A DNA stretch of 64,000 bases from Cryptomeria japonica (Eukaryota; Streptophyta; Pinopsida; Cupressales; Cupressaceae), in the NCBI RefSeq assembly GCF_030272615.1, contig NC_081406.1, forward strand, positions 240,054,422 through 240,118,421, written 5' to 3'. Both the position numbers and the translations under genes were made by a program. The notes beneath the pieces are model-generated. The model did not search any database. It was not told the origin of the DNA and saw only the letters and a program-made list of their open reading frames with translations. This document shows, in pieces, positions 1 to 11,826 of this stretch (within the stretch, counting starts at the first letter, position 1; every line of letters starts with the position of its first letter).

Positions 1-2520
1 GAAAATCCTTTTAATTTCATATTCATGATTTTCTTTAGGATTTCTTTGAAATCTAGATATAATACACATTGCATTCATTATATTAGGTCTGGTTTGTGTT
101 AAATACAGTAATCCACCAATCCTAGATTTGTATCTTATCAGATTAATAGGAGCTGAATCATCCTTCAATGCCAATTTATTAGTTGTAGTCATGGGAGTGC
201 TTACTAGTTTGGAATTTTCCATACCAAATTTCTTCAAGATTTCCTTCAATTACTTTGTTTGACATATGAATATACCTTTATCTCTTTGTGAAATCTGTAA
301 ACTGAGGAATTTTTTTATCTCTCCAATCATAGACATTTTAAATTCTTTTTGCATCTGATTAGCAAAGTCTTTACATAATCCATTTTCACCTCCAAAAATG
401 ATATCATCCACAAATACTTCAATGACCAAAATATCATCATTGGTAACTTTGTAATACAAATTGCTATCAGCATTACCTTTTGTGTAGCCAAGCTTCAAAA
501 GATATTTATCCAATCTAGCATACCAAGCTCTGGGAGCTTGCTTCAAACCATATCCTTATTATCTGTCAATGAAAATCCATCAATTTGTTCAATATAAACT
601 TCCTCCTCAAGATCTCCATTAAAAAATGCATGTTTTACATTCATTTGATAAACTTTATAGTTCTTATGAGCTGCAAATACAAGAAATAGTCTAACTACCT
701 GAATTTTGGCTACCGGTGCAAAGGTTTCATTATAATCCATTCCTTCTTTCTGTGAATAACCTTTACAAACTAATCTTGCTTTGTTCCTGATTACTTCACC
801 ATTCTCATTAAGTTTATTTCTATATACCCATTTAGTTCCAATTACATTTTTGTCTTTAGGCTGGGGAACTAATGTCCAAGTATTATTCTTTTCAATTTGT
901 TCTAATTCATCTTCCATTTCTTTTATCCAATGTTCATCCTGACATGCTTCAATAACAAATGTTGGTTCAACTTGAGAAATTAAACATACCTCTTCATTTG
1001 CCAATCTTCCTCTAGTCACAACACCTTGATTCTTGTTTCTAATTATCTGATTCTCTGAATGATTCAATCTCACATACCTGGGTATGTTCTGATTTACATT
1101 CATAGGCTATTGTTCTTTAGTCACAACTGAGTTTTCTGATGATACCGGTGTGACTAGGTCTTCACTCTGTACCGGTGCAATATGTGCTAGTTGATCTATA
1201 ATCATTTTAACTGTCGGTTCTATAGATCTTAAATCTCCTCTAAAGTGTTCATCTATCTTCATATTAGTACTCTCAATGTTTTTATGTAACCTTTTATTAT
1301 AACATCTATATGCCTTGCTTTTAGATGAATAACCAAGAAATATTCCTTCATCAGTTCTAGGATCAAATTTGCCAATATATTCATCTCTCCTAATATAACA
1401 TTTGCTTCCAAATATTCTGAAATAATTAAGAGTAGGAATATGACCAAACCATAATTCATAAGGGCTCTTACTAGTTTCACTTTTAATGTGAACTCTGTTG
1501 AAAGTATATACCGTTGTATTCACTGCTTCTCTCCAGTACACATGAGGTAGATTTTCTTCCATCAACATGGTTCTTGCTACATCCAAAGTAGTTCTATTCT
1601 TCCTTTCTACAACTCCATTCTGCTGGGGTGTCTAGAGTGATGATAGTATTCTTTTGATTCCATTCACTTCATAGAATGTATTAAATTCTCTAGATGTAAA
1701 TTCTTCTCCTTGATCTGATCTTAGACATTTGATTTTCTTGCTCGTTTCATCTCTACCATTTCCTTGTATATCTTGAATCTTTCAAAAGCTTTTGATTTCT
1801 CCATGAGAAAAGTAACCCAACACATTCTATAATAATCATCAATTATTAGCATAAAGTATCTATCTCCTTTTAGACTTCTTGTTCTTGCTAGACCACATAA
1901 ATCAGTATGAATTAAATCAAGAATGTTATTGGTTTTCTCAGTAATGCTCTTAAATGTTGTTCTAACTTTCTTTCCCTTTTGACATTCCTTACATACCGGA
2001 TTATGAGGTTTTACAATATTATGTAAATCCCTTACTGCCTTAGTTGAACTGATCTTTATGGTGCAATCAAAATTCCCATGACAGAGTCTTTTATGCCATA
2101 ACCAACTTTCATCAATCAAACATGTCTTATCACTGGTATTCAAGTGAAAAATATTACCTTTAGTTTGATTAGCAGTTGCAATCTCCAATCGAGTTCTGTT
2201 TTTGATTTTGCATTTTCCATTCGTGAATTGTAATTGAAATCCATTTTCAACTAACTAACCAACATTCAAAATATTATTCTTAAACCTTCTACATAATAAA
2301 CATTGTCAGTATTGTGCTTACCATCCAAAGATATAGTACCTCTTCCTTTGATTAAACAAGATTTATCATCTCCAAACCTTACTAGACCTCCATGAATTTC
2401 CTGAAAAGATAAGAATTTGATTTTATCACCTGTCATATGATGTGAGCCTCCACTATCTATTATCCATTCACCCTTTTCTTCAATTTTTTCTACCAGTGCC
2501 TGCTCTACTGATTTGACGAT
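1..2520 (-). pseudogene. Copia-1 pol pseudogene: protease, integrase, reverse transcriptase
   Basis: Seen on the minus strand: protease active site DSGGSHHMTGD (about 2400-2460); GAG-pre-integrase HHCC residues (WHKRLCH and CKEC, 2188-1950); integrase core beginning LIHTDLCG; the integrase C-terminal part (1586-1107); RT from 1103 with KWVYRNKLNENG; and the second RT catalytic box FVDDII (about 415). The first catalytic RT box reads YQMNVKHAFFNG, where copia normally has YQMDVK, so one catalytic Asp is Asn. Frames change or stop near 545, 1105, 1590-1720 and 2190. The part below position 250 continues the RT/RNase H connection (STPMTTTNKL-like) without an RNase H active site inside the window. 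A dead polyprotein. Confidence 0.92.
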
Positions 2521-2639
2521 AGGTGCTGGTTGATATTCTTTTATTACAACAAAATCCCATTTGTTATCTACTGGATCTTCATCTGCATATTAACATGAAT
2601 TATCTCTATTTTTCTTAAATCTGTATCTTTGATATTCAG

Positions 2640-3552
2640 TGTTAGGTTTATATGTTCTTTTCTATTCCTCCCTTAATCTTGCATGTCTATCAAGACACCT
2701 AGAATCCATATGACCAATTCTATTGCAATTAAAATATTTGAAGGGTGCTTTACCTTCATTCTTACTTCCCATAGGACCTTTAGGCATTTTCCTTGCAAAT
2801 TGTGCTTCAAGTTCTTCATTTTCTCTCCTCATATCTTCAAGTTTTTTTGCATAAAGTGCTTTCCAATCGGTTTTGTGAGATGATGATGATACTAATCATG
2901 ATGATGCTTTGAAAGATAAATTGGTCTTTACAGTGGCAACAAGACCAAATTCTTCAAGCTCAAATGCTCAAAGTTTTCTAACCAAAGTATCTCTAGAAAT
3001 TGAAGCATTAGGCATTATCATCCACTCATTAATAGCAGTAACTTTCATTTTGTAAGCCGGTGGAAAAGATCTTAAAACTTTAGACACAATTTCATCTTCA
3101 CTTAAGGATCCTCCACAACATTGTATTCCTAAAACAATTCCATTAACTCTTTCCATCAATGCAGAAATTCTTTCATCTTCTTCCATTTTTAAATTTTCAT
3201 ACCCGACCTGGTAACATTCCATTTTTGCAATTTTGACAGTGGTATCTCCTTCATTCAGTGTTTCTAGTTTATCCCAAATAGCTTTAGCAGTAGATTAGTC
3301 TGATAATCCAATGATTTTCTGATTTGATAATGCACTCAGAAGTGCTTCTCTTGCTTTGTAATCGTTATCCATGTCCTTAGCCAATGTTGGTAGATGAGGT
3401 TGATTCAGAGTAGGACAAACATAGCCATTGTTAGTAACATCCCATATATCTCTTCCAATGCAGTTTAGATGTGTTTCCATTCTGATCTTCCATATACCAT
3501 AGTAAGTTCCATCAAGTTTCAGACTATCCTTCCTGAAAATATTTGTTGCCAT
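2640..3552 (-). pseudogene. Copia-1 gag pseudogene
   Basis: The protein starts MATNIFRKDSLKLDG and continues with the copia Gag pattern (NYGIWKIRMETHL-like, here YYGIWKIRMETHL), stops at 3295, and resumes at 3222 with a second Gag stretch (ALMERVNGIVLGI). A zinc knuckle can be read around 2690-2750: NCNRIGHMDSRC keeps the later C, H and C, but the first Cys of the usual CX2C is replaced (KYFNC). The ATG at 3552 lies just inside the primer-binding site, as expected for copia. Several stops make it non-functional. Gag would normally form the virus-like particle that packages the RNA. Confidence 0.88.
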
Positions 3553-3595
3553 AGGATCTCCTCAAGTTGTTAGGCTTCTGCAAAAAGAGGACTTA

Positions 3596-3607
3596 GCTCT
3601 GATACCA
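3596..3607 (-). promoter_or_regulatory. Primer-binding site of Copia-1 (initiator tRNA-Met)
   Basis: The minus strand reads TGGTATCAGAGC two bases after the LTR end at 3610. This is the standard copia primer-binding site, complementary to the 3' end of plant initiator tRNA-Met. Confidence 0.93.
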
Positions 3608-3609
3608 AT

Positions 3610-4785
3610 TGTTAGGAACTGGAAAGGACAACTGAGAGGGGGGGGGGGTGAATCAATTATGAACCACTTGTCAATAAATTATAATCCAAATGCAAATTAT
3701 TCCAACTTATACTAAGTGCCAGTAAACCAAACTTAAGTGTCGGTAAAATAGATTAACAATTATATTAGTACTAGTTTAGCTTAATGCATAAAACATAAAG
3801 AGAAACAAAATCCACAACACATGACACATAGATTTTGACGTGGAAACCCGGTAAGGGGGAAAACCACGGTGGGAAACCTTACCCACAATCGGATGATACT
3901 ACTGTAGATGGTAAGTGTATACAAATGGGGTCTGCACATGCAGAAAGGCCAACTACCTAGAGCTCATTGCTCAATCACCAAATAGGAGTCACACTAACTA
4001 GAATTGGATGGTTAAATCCAATGATAATGTACTCCTCAAAATAGCATCTGCAATGCTGGATTCAATACCAGTTTAAGCTCTAAGCATGAGTGTCAAACAC
4101 CTTTATAACCTTTCCTTCAACCTTCAAATAATGTCTGCATTATTTGCACAAGGGTCTTCTTATTTTCACTCTTCAATATTTGAACACACTCATATGATCC
4201 TATATCTTGTATCCCAATCTTCAATAAGATCTTGTAATCATATATACAAAACCTAAGACCAAATGTATAGGTCGGCTCGCTAAAGATATTACAATTAAAT
4301 CAATTACAAATAAGTATTGATGTGATACAACATGTCAGCTCAATACATTTACCAATCAATAAACCATCTCCATAATGTGTCATGCTGACTTGGAGTACCG
4401 GTCCATAACCTAGACCTATATGCCAGTAAAGGAAAATCTATCAACTTGATTGGACCAATAAGAAAAACACGAAATCCAAACTTCCAATCCATGTCTTTGA
4501 TATAACCAAATGATCTCCAAGTTATCATTGCTGCTGGTGAATAATATAACCTACTGGTGAACATATACCGGTGTCTATGCATAAGCCAATATCCATACCG
4601 GTGAACATAATAATCCAGTTCAATAATAAACCAATATAGCCATAGTGCCAAATCAGCAATGTAGACCTCCAAGAAGATAAGTGTTGACATCAATGAAAAA
4701 ACCAATGGAACACATGACGAAGTCATCCATAATACCAATAGAAACACCCTAAGCCTTATCAGATAGAATTGATTTAGGATGAACA
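3610..4785 (-). repeat. 5' LTR of Copia-1
   Basis: On the minus strand it begins TGTTCATCC at 4785 and ends CCTAACA at 3610, next to the primer-binding site, giving 1,176 bp. It contains an 11-G tract (3638-3648, plus strand) in the motif GAG(G)nTGAATCA, the block CAACACATGACACATAG followed by a GTGGAAACCC block, and several ACCGGT hexamers. The same blocks occur in the Copia-2 LTRs. The left LTR of this element lies outside the window, so the boundary at 4785 rests on the TG...CA ends only. Confidence 0.85.
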
Positions 4786-4793
4786 TAAATTGT

Positions 4794-7706
4794 TAGTAAG
4801 TGAATAGTGTTTGGTAAAATTGAAAATGAGAATTATCATAATGAAGTTTTGTACGATATTATGCCTATTGATATTTTTCATCTTTTATTGGGAAGACCTT
4901 GGTTGTTTGATAGACATGCAATACATGATGGGAGGAAGAAAACATTGCTACCTTTGGAGGAACCTTTTAAGATTGAAGTCTGTACAAATGCCAGAATCTA
5001 TTTAGTAGATGGAAGGAAATTCATGGATGGACTGAGACATGAGAATGTATGTTTTTCCTTAATTCCTAAGAAGACTGAGAGACATGAACCAAAAGGAGAG
5101 TACCCAGAAGAGATAAGAGATTTGCCAAAAAAATATGAGGACATCATTTCAGATAATGTACCTAATGGATTTCTACCTATTAGAAGTATTAGTCATTGCA
5201 TGGAGTTGATTCCCGGAGCTAGTTTACCTAACAAAGCTACACACCAGTTGACACCGACAGAGAATAAAGAACTAAATAGACAAGTGCAAGAGGTATTGAA
5301 GAAAGGTTTTACTAGGGAGAGTCTGAGCCCTTGTGCAGTAGCAACAATATTAACATGGAAGAAGAATGGAGAATGGAGGATGTGTACTGATTCAAGAGCA
5401 ATAAACAAGATCACAGTAAAATACCGGTTTCCTTTGCCTAGGATGGATGACATAATGGACTGTTTGAGTGGAGAAAAATACTTTACAAAGAAAGATTTGA
5501 AGAGTGGATATCATCAGATCAGGATCAGAGAAGGTGATGAGTGGAAGACAACATATAATACAAATGAATGACTATATGAATGGTTGGTGATGCCTTTTGG
5601 TTTTACTAATGCACCAAGTACTTTCATGAGGCTAATGAATAAGGTATTGAAGAAATTCTTGGGTAAGTTTGTAATTGTGTTTTTGGATGACATTTTGATT
5701 TTCAGTAAGACAAAAGAGGAGCATTTGTTGCAGTTAAGACAAGTTTTGCAGACATTGAGATATCAAGGTGAAGGATGAGTTAGTCTATTTAGGATTTGTA
5801 ATATGAAGAGGATGGTTTGAAGATGGACCCTGAGAAAGTGAAAGCCATTGTTGAGTGGCCTACACCAGAAAACATTGGAGAGGTAAGATCATTTCATGGA
5901 TTGGCTAGTTTTTATCAGAAGTTTATCAAAAATTTTAGTTTAGTTTGTAACCCTATGACTGAGACCATGAGAAGAGATTGGAAGGAATTCAAGTGGACCA
6001 CTAGAGCAAACAAAAGTTTTGAATTGTTGAATCAGAAAGTGATTGAACAACCTATATTAGCTTTACTGGATTTCAATAAGGTATTTCAAGTGGATTGTGA
6101 TGCAAGTGGAACGACAATAGGAGCAATTTTGAGTCAAGAAGGGAGAGCAGTAGCCTATTTCAGCGAGAAATTGAAAGATACCCAGAAGGGATATTCAATG
6201 TATGATCAAGAATTTTATGTCATAATTCAAGCCTTGAAGAAATGGAGACACTACTTGTTGCATAAGGAGTTTGTGTTGTATACAGATCATCAAGCTTTGC
6301 AGTATTTGAATAGAGTAAGTTGAATCAGAGAAATATGAGATGGGTATAATTCTTCCAGAGTTACAACTTTGTGTTGAAGCATAGAAGTGGGAAATCTAAC
6401 AAAGTTTCTGATGCATTGAGTAGGAAAAGAAATTTAATGACAAAGATGGGAGTGAAAATATTAGGTTTTGAAGATTTCAAGACCTTGTATGATGAAGACC
6501 CAAATTTTGAAAAACCTTGAAAAGCATGTAGAGAACATGTTATGGTTGATAGGAGTAAATGGTTAGATAATTTCATCTAGGATGGGATGTTACTCAGGGG
6601 AGTTCAGTTGTGCATACCTAAGAGTTCCATGAGAGAGAACCTAATAAAAGAGAAACATAGTGGAGGTTTAGTCGAACACTTTGGAATTGACAAAATAGTT
6701 GCATTGGTGAGTGAACAGTAATTTTGGCCTCGGATTCATAAGGGTGCTAAGATATATCTGCAGAGTTGTAGAGTTTGTCAAGTGGCAAAAGGTAGTAGTC
6801 AAAATGTGGGATTGAATAAACCTTTGACAATACCGGTAAGAGCTTGGGAAGATATAAGCATGGATTTTGTACTTGGATTACCTAAGACACTAAGAGGGAA
6901 TGATTCTATATTTGTGGTAGTGGATAGATTTTCAAAGATGGCTCATTCCATACCTTGTAAGAAGACATCAAATGCATTAGATGTAGCAGACCCATTTTTC
7001 AAGGAAGTGATGAGATTGCATGGATTACCTAAGAGAATAGTTTCAGACAGAGGCACTAAGTTTGTTGGCTATTTTTGGAGAACACTTTGGAAGAAGATGA
7101 AGACATTTTTCAAGTTTAGTTCTACTTTCCATCTACAGACTGATGGATAGACATAAGTTGTTAACCGGAGTTTGGGAAACTTGTTGAGATGTTTAGTGAG
7201 AGAAAAAACTAGAAGTTGGGATTTGATCCTTGCACAACCAGATTTTGCCTACAACAATTCAATGAATAGAAGTAGCGGAAAAACACCTTTTGAGGTTGTT
7301 ACCAGAATGCATCTTGGATGAATATTGGAATTGAGAGACATTAGCAATGAAGACTGAAAGAGTTCAAAAGCAGAAGATATTACAGATCACATGGCAACAT
7401 TGCATATTCAGGTTCAACAACATTTGGAAGACATGAACAACAAATATAAGGAGAAGATAGATGAGAAGAGGAGACAAGGAATTTGAAGTTGGCGATGAAG
7501 TGATGGTATATTTGAGAAAAGAGAGATTCCCGGTTGGAACTTATAATAAGTTGCAGATGAAGAAGTTTCGATCCTGTAAGATTTTGAGGAAGTTCAGTTC
7601 TGGAAATGCATATGGAGTGGAGCTACCAGATAGTCTAAGTATTTCAACTATATTCAACATTGTAGATCTTCATGAGTACCGTGAATCAGAATTTAATAAG
7701 GACAGT
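4794..7706 (+). pseudogene. Ty3/gypsy pol remnant (PR end, RT, RNase H, integrase)
   Basis: It starts inside the protease end (DIMPIDIFHLLLGRPW) and runs through [79 protein letters not shown]. RNase H follows (FQVDCDASGTTIGAILSQEG, YTDHQALQYL), then an integrase core ([25 protein letters not shown]) and a C-terminal GDEVMVYLRKERFPVGTYNKLQMKKF block, typical of the chromovirus side of Ty3/gypsy. TGA at 5569 interrupts RT. There is a frameshift after about 5778 and more breaks at 6321, 6520 and 7148. No Gag, LTR or chromodomain is seen: the 5' part is cut off at Copia-1 and the 3' part by the tandem array. Confidence 0.92.
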
Positions 7707-8645
7707 GTTCAAACCTCATGGGTTCATCTCTGTCATGTTAATAATGTACCATGTTTTTCTTTGGGGAGAACATTAGAGAAGTGGTGGGGCTTCTTACCTA
7801 TAGTACCTACAGCCTAGGTTCAAATATCGCAGGTTCGTCTCTACTATGTTAACAATGGAGCATGTTTCTCCATGGGGAGAACCTTGGAGAAATAGTGTGG
7901 CTTCTTTCCTATAGAAGCTACATCCTTGGTTAAAACCATAAAATTTTTAGGGCATGACCCTTTGGTGAAATGGTGGGGCTTCTTGTATGTAGTGCCTGCA
8001 ACCTAGGTTTAAACCTTGCGAGTTCATCTCTACCATGTTAAAAATGGAGCATGTTTGTCCATGGGGAGAACCATGGAGAAATGGTGGGGCTTCTTTCCTA
8101 TAGAGCCTACATCCTTGGTTCAAACCAATTTTTTTAAGAGATGACCCTTTGGTGAAATGGTGGGGCTTCTTTCTTATAGTGCCTACAACCTAGGTTTAGA
8201 CCTCGCAAGTTCGTCTCTACCATGTTAACAATGGAGCATGTTTATCCATAGGGAGAAATTTGGAGAAATGGTGGGGCTTGTAGATTTTAGAGCCTACATC
8301 CTTGGTTCAAACCATCAATTTTTGGGGGATGACCCTTTAGTGAAATAGTGGGGCTTCTTGCCTATAGTTCATACAATCTAGGTTCAAACCTCATGACTTT
8401 GTCTCTACCAGGTTAACAATGGTGCATGTTTGTGCATGGGGAGAACCTTGGAGAAATGGAGGGGCTTCTTACTTGTAAAGCCTACATCCTTGGTTCAAAC
8501 CATACAATTTAAACCTAGGTTCAATCCCCACGGGTTTGTCTCTACCTTGTTAACATTGGAGCATGTTTTTCCATGGAGTGAACCTTGGAGAAATGGTGGG
8601 GCTTCTTTCCTATAGAGCCTACATCCTTAGTTCAAACAATACAAT
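7707..8645 (+). repeat. 188-bp tandem repeat array with a two-part unit
   Basis: The motif TACCATGTTA or close variants recurs at 7731, 7842, 8031, 8218, 8406 and 8543. The spacings are 111, 189, 187, 188 and 137, so the basic period is about 188 bp with two shortened copies. Inside each full unit two related halves alternate: one with GGAGAAATGGTGGGGCTTCT plus CCTACATCCTTGGTTCAAAC, the other with GGTGAAATGGTGGGGCTTCT plus CCTACAACCTAGGTT. The array directly follows the gypsy integrase end. ORFs in it (for example 8430-8615) are repeat translations, not genes. Confidence 0.9.
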
Positions 8646-10580
8646 TTTTAAATCTTGAAATGAGGCGGATGAAGATGAGGATGAAAATGGGGAGGTTGGT
8701 GATCCCATTGGGTTTGGGGTCTTCTTAATCTATGGCTTGCCATCTTTGCACTATGTTCGGGATGCTTCAGGTTGGGGCTCTCTTCTTGCAATTTTGCTAG
8801 CAGTGACTCTTTCATCTTGGATTGGAAGACTTTCATTTGTCCCTTCTTCTTTCTTTGTTGTTGAATGGGTGCTGGAGGGTTAAAACTTGGTGTTGGTGTT
8901 GAGGTCTTTCTGGCAGTTGGGAATGCTTCAACCCTACTTTGTTCCCCTCTATCCTATTTGGTGGTTCTTTCTTCTTCGGCAGTGGTTTTTCTGAGAGGGG
9001 CTTTGGGGATTTTATTCTTTTTGGAGGTTTTGTACAATTGGAGGAGCCTTTCTCCTCACCTTTTTGCTAGGCAAGGTGGTTGTAGCTTTGGGTATTTTTG
9101 GCAGATTATTGGTGGCTATTGATGTTGTTCCTTCTCATTGCTTGGCTTTTGCTTGGTGGAGGGCTCTATTTTTTGGAATTCTATTTTGTGGGATCTCATG
9201 GATCTTTGTGCTCTGATTGTTTGGGGTAGCCTCTTGATGCCTATTTGGGTCTCTTCTTCTGGTCTTCTTATGGAGGTGGTCCTATTTCTCTTCATGGAGG
9301 TGACATGCTTGGTTGGATAAGAGATGTTTCATAGATATAGGATTGTATATCCTCTTGGTGTTCTATATGCCATCTCGAAGACATCTTTTGTGGTGGTGCT
9401 TTGGGATGCTCGAGATCTTGATCTGAGTCCCAAAGTTTATGTTATTTTCTTGGAGGTTGTTGGTCATTATTGCTTATTTTATTCCTTATCCCCTTCTTGT
9501 TTATTATTCTCTCCATGGAGACAGTTGAGGGGATTGATTCCACTAGTGATGTTTAAAGCACATTCTGTGTGGGTAGTTTTTATTGTTTCTATCTTTAGTG
9601 GCCCTTTTTTTGGTGTTCTCCCTATTTCTTGGTTTCTTCCTCAAAATCTCTGGTTTTCTTTGGTTCTTCCTATAAAGGTGGTCCCATAATATTTAGAGGT
9701 GAAGATGGATGGTGTTGGAGATGACCTATATTTTATTGAGGTGAAGGTGGATGTTATGGTTGATGCTAGGAGCTACTGCTGGGGAGCTGATGTTGTGCTA
9801 ACTATTGGTTGGATAGGATATGAAACTGATATATTTATTCTGTTCTTTTCTTTCTCTTCTATTGAGGTGGAGAGATTGGAGGGTCTTATATTCGCAGTGT
9901 TGTTTACTCTCACCAATGTTTGCTCTGCTGATTGGATGTCAACTTTTTGTTGGTTTATCTTTTGTTGGTTTAAACTTGTTGGTTTTGGGAGCCATTTCAA
10001 AACCTAATATAAGGTTGGTTTTGGGATGCAATAGAAAACCAATTTCAAGTTGTGGGAGCCTTGAAAAAACCATCCTCAAGGTTGAGGGAGCCTGACAAAA
10101 CCCTATGCTTTCTATGTCTTTTAGGAATAAACTAGATGTTAGTTGTTTTCAAGGGCCCATTTTGGCTAGTATATATTTTTGGCTAGGTTTGGTCTTTTTG
10201 GATTTTTGTGGCTTGGAGTTTTTGTTATAGGTTATGGGAGCCTAGGAAAACCCTTCTTGTTGGTTGAGGTTTCCTATTAAAACTCTCATCCTTTGGTCTA
10301 TCAAATGCTAATTTAGACCTTTTGCTAGCTTGTTTTGTAATGTTTAACACTTGATGGTTGGTTGATGTTTGGTTGGTTCAGGTTTCTCTGATTTTTTTAT
10401 TATGCTTTGTGCAGCCTTTGGGTTTTCAGATCTAGATGCGTATAAGTCCAGAAAGTTTTAGGTCCTTTATTAAACTTGTGGTTTGTTGCCAGGTAGTCTA
10501 GTCAATTTTTTGATGGTAGCTCTTTGATTGTAAGGGTTTTGGGGCTCCTTCAAAACTAGTTTTATCCTAATAAAAAAAAT
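8646..10580 (+). mobile_element. 3' part of a LINE-type element with A-rich tail
   Basis: No protein is recognised in this T/G-rich stretch. The right end reads GTAAGGGTTTTGGGGCTCC, then TTCAAAACTAGTTTTATCC, then AATAAAAAAAAT at 10569-10580. The same order (GGTTTCGAGTCCTGAAAACTT then GTTTTTCTAAT) closes the minus-strand LINE at 11640-11690, so I take this as the 3' end of a related LINE. The left end around 8646 is inferred from where the tandem array stops. Short open frames here (60-121 residues) look like chance frames. Confidence 0.55.
9981..10557 (+). repeat. Series of GGTTTTGGGAGCC...AAAACC hairpins
   Basis: Six imperfect copies of one hairpin lie at 9981-10004, 10017-10040, 10049-10071, 10080-10102, 10230-10252 and 10534-10557. 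Arms such as GGTTTTG and CAAAACC flank a loop that usually contains GGAGCC. The last copy sits immediately before the A-rich tail, where LINE reverse transcriptases of several families are known to recognise a stem-loop. Confidence 0.65.
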
Positions 10581-11622
10581 CATTAATACTAAGAAAATAA
10601 AAAATTTCCACTAATCTAAAGTTCAGCCCATTCTTCTTTACTTCCCTTTTTTACGTCTCTCATTGTTACAAAAGAAGCACTTCTATGAACCATAATCCTT
10701 ATATTAGAATTAACTCGTTGTTAGGCTACATATGGTGGGCATCTCCCACTTAATTAAATCCACTATTCTCTCACCTAAAATGTTTATTGGTGGGTATTTT
10801 TTCTATTATGTTTCAATTGGCATGTTGATGCCAGATAGGTTCACAAATATACTCAACATGCTTATGTGAGGTTTAAAATGGTTAAAGATTTCCATGCTAA
10901 TTCCAACATGCTTACCCCAAGTTAATGTGGTAGTTTTATTGAGCAATAAATGGTTAATAAGTTTTGTAAATATTTTGCCTTTGGTTTATGCTAAAATCAA
11001 CTCATCCAAGAACTTAAAACATTGGAGAAATTAACCGCAACTTTAGATAAATTCAATGGAAAAATAGGGAACAAATTGAGAAGTTTGAGAGCTCACTAGG
11101 GCATAATTGAATTATCCACAAAAGGTAAATAAACTATAGCTAAAAGTCTACAAAATTTAGGCGAAGAGAGGATTTTGGGGAAATTTAGAGTTATTGCACC
11201 AAGGTTTTGTGGCATCTTGTGAGAATTGGACTATGAAGAGCCTTGGAGTGCTTTGTTTGAAGGTTTGATTATAGTGAAGTCTTTTGTTTATCTAGATTAA
11301 CATTTACTCAAAATTCTTTTCTGATTAGGCAAAAATATGTGCATAGGGAATACTCCAAGTTATCATATTAATAATTTAAGGAGGTTCGGTGAGTCTTGTG
11401 ACTTTTTAAAAATAGAATGTTATGTATGTAATTTTAGCATTTGAAATTGAATTTTGTCAGAGGATAGTAATATTTTAAGAAGTGAATGGGTTATTGAAAT
11501 TTAAAATATTTTCCTCTAGAATAGGAAATTGATAACTCATAAGATCACTTTGAAAAAAAAAACATTTTTGTTTTCATGTTGTTTTTTCGTTGTTAAAATT
11601 TGGATACAATGAGATAAATTTA
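10581..11622. other. AT-rich sequence without recognisable gene
   Basis: I see no conserved protein, LTR pair or RNA gene here. It is the left half of the DNA that was interrupted by the LINE at 11640-18470. The right half resumes at 18488. Confidence 0.6.
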
Positions 11623-11639
11623 GAGCTCTAAATTATGTT
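11623..11639. repeat. Left copy of 17-bp target-site duplication of LINE-1
   Basis: GAGCTCTAAATTATGTT occurs here and again, identical, at 18471-18487. The two copies bracket the LINE ORFs. Seventeen bases is within the normal size range for LINE target-primed insertion. Confidence 0.8.
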
Positions 11640-11826
11640 CTGATTAATTAGAAAAACAAGTTTTCAGGACTCGAAACCTTTAACATAGGAGATTAAGAAA
11701 TGTCATCATAGAGTATCCAGAACATAAAAACCGCTTACAAAATGACTGGCAAAAAACCTAGTAAATAGAAAGGACAACAAAAAATAGAAACAACAAAACA
11801 ACAGAAACTAGGAAAACACTACGCAA

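Larger units (their letters stand above)
1..4785 (-). mobile_element. Copia-1, Ty1/copia LTR retrotransposon (3' end outside window)
   Basis: Read on the minus strand the order is LTR (4785-3610), primer-binding site, gag, protease, integrase, reverse transcriptase, which is the copia order with integrase before RT. The element runs off the left edge inside the RT/RNase H part, so its 3' LTR and target duplication cannot be seen. The reading frame is broken many times, so this is an old, inactive copy. It was inserted into, or lies directly against, the gypsy remnant that begins at about 4794. The related Copia-2 (19618-34717) has similar proteins and the same leader-like LTR motifs. Confidence 0.93.

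Noticed and set aside
4349-4786. 145-residue minus-strand frame
   Set aside because: Lies wholly in the Copia-1 LTR and shows no conserved motif.
9138-10095. Several hydrophobic frames of 60-121 residues
   Set aside because: Arise from T/G-rich LINE 3' sequence. No shared motif, no start context, overlapping frames of equal quality.
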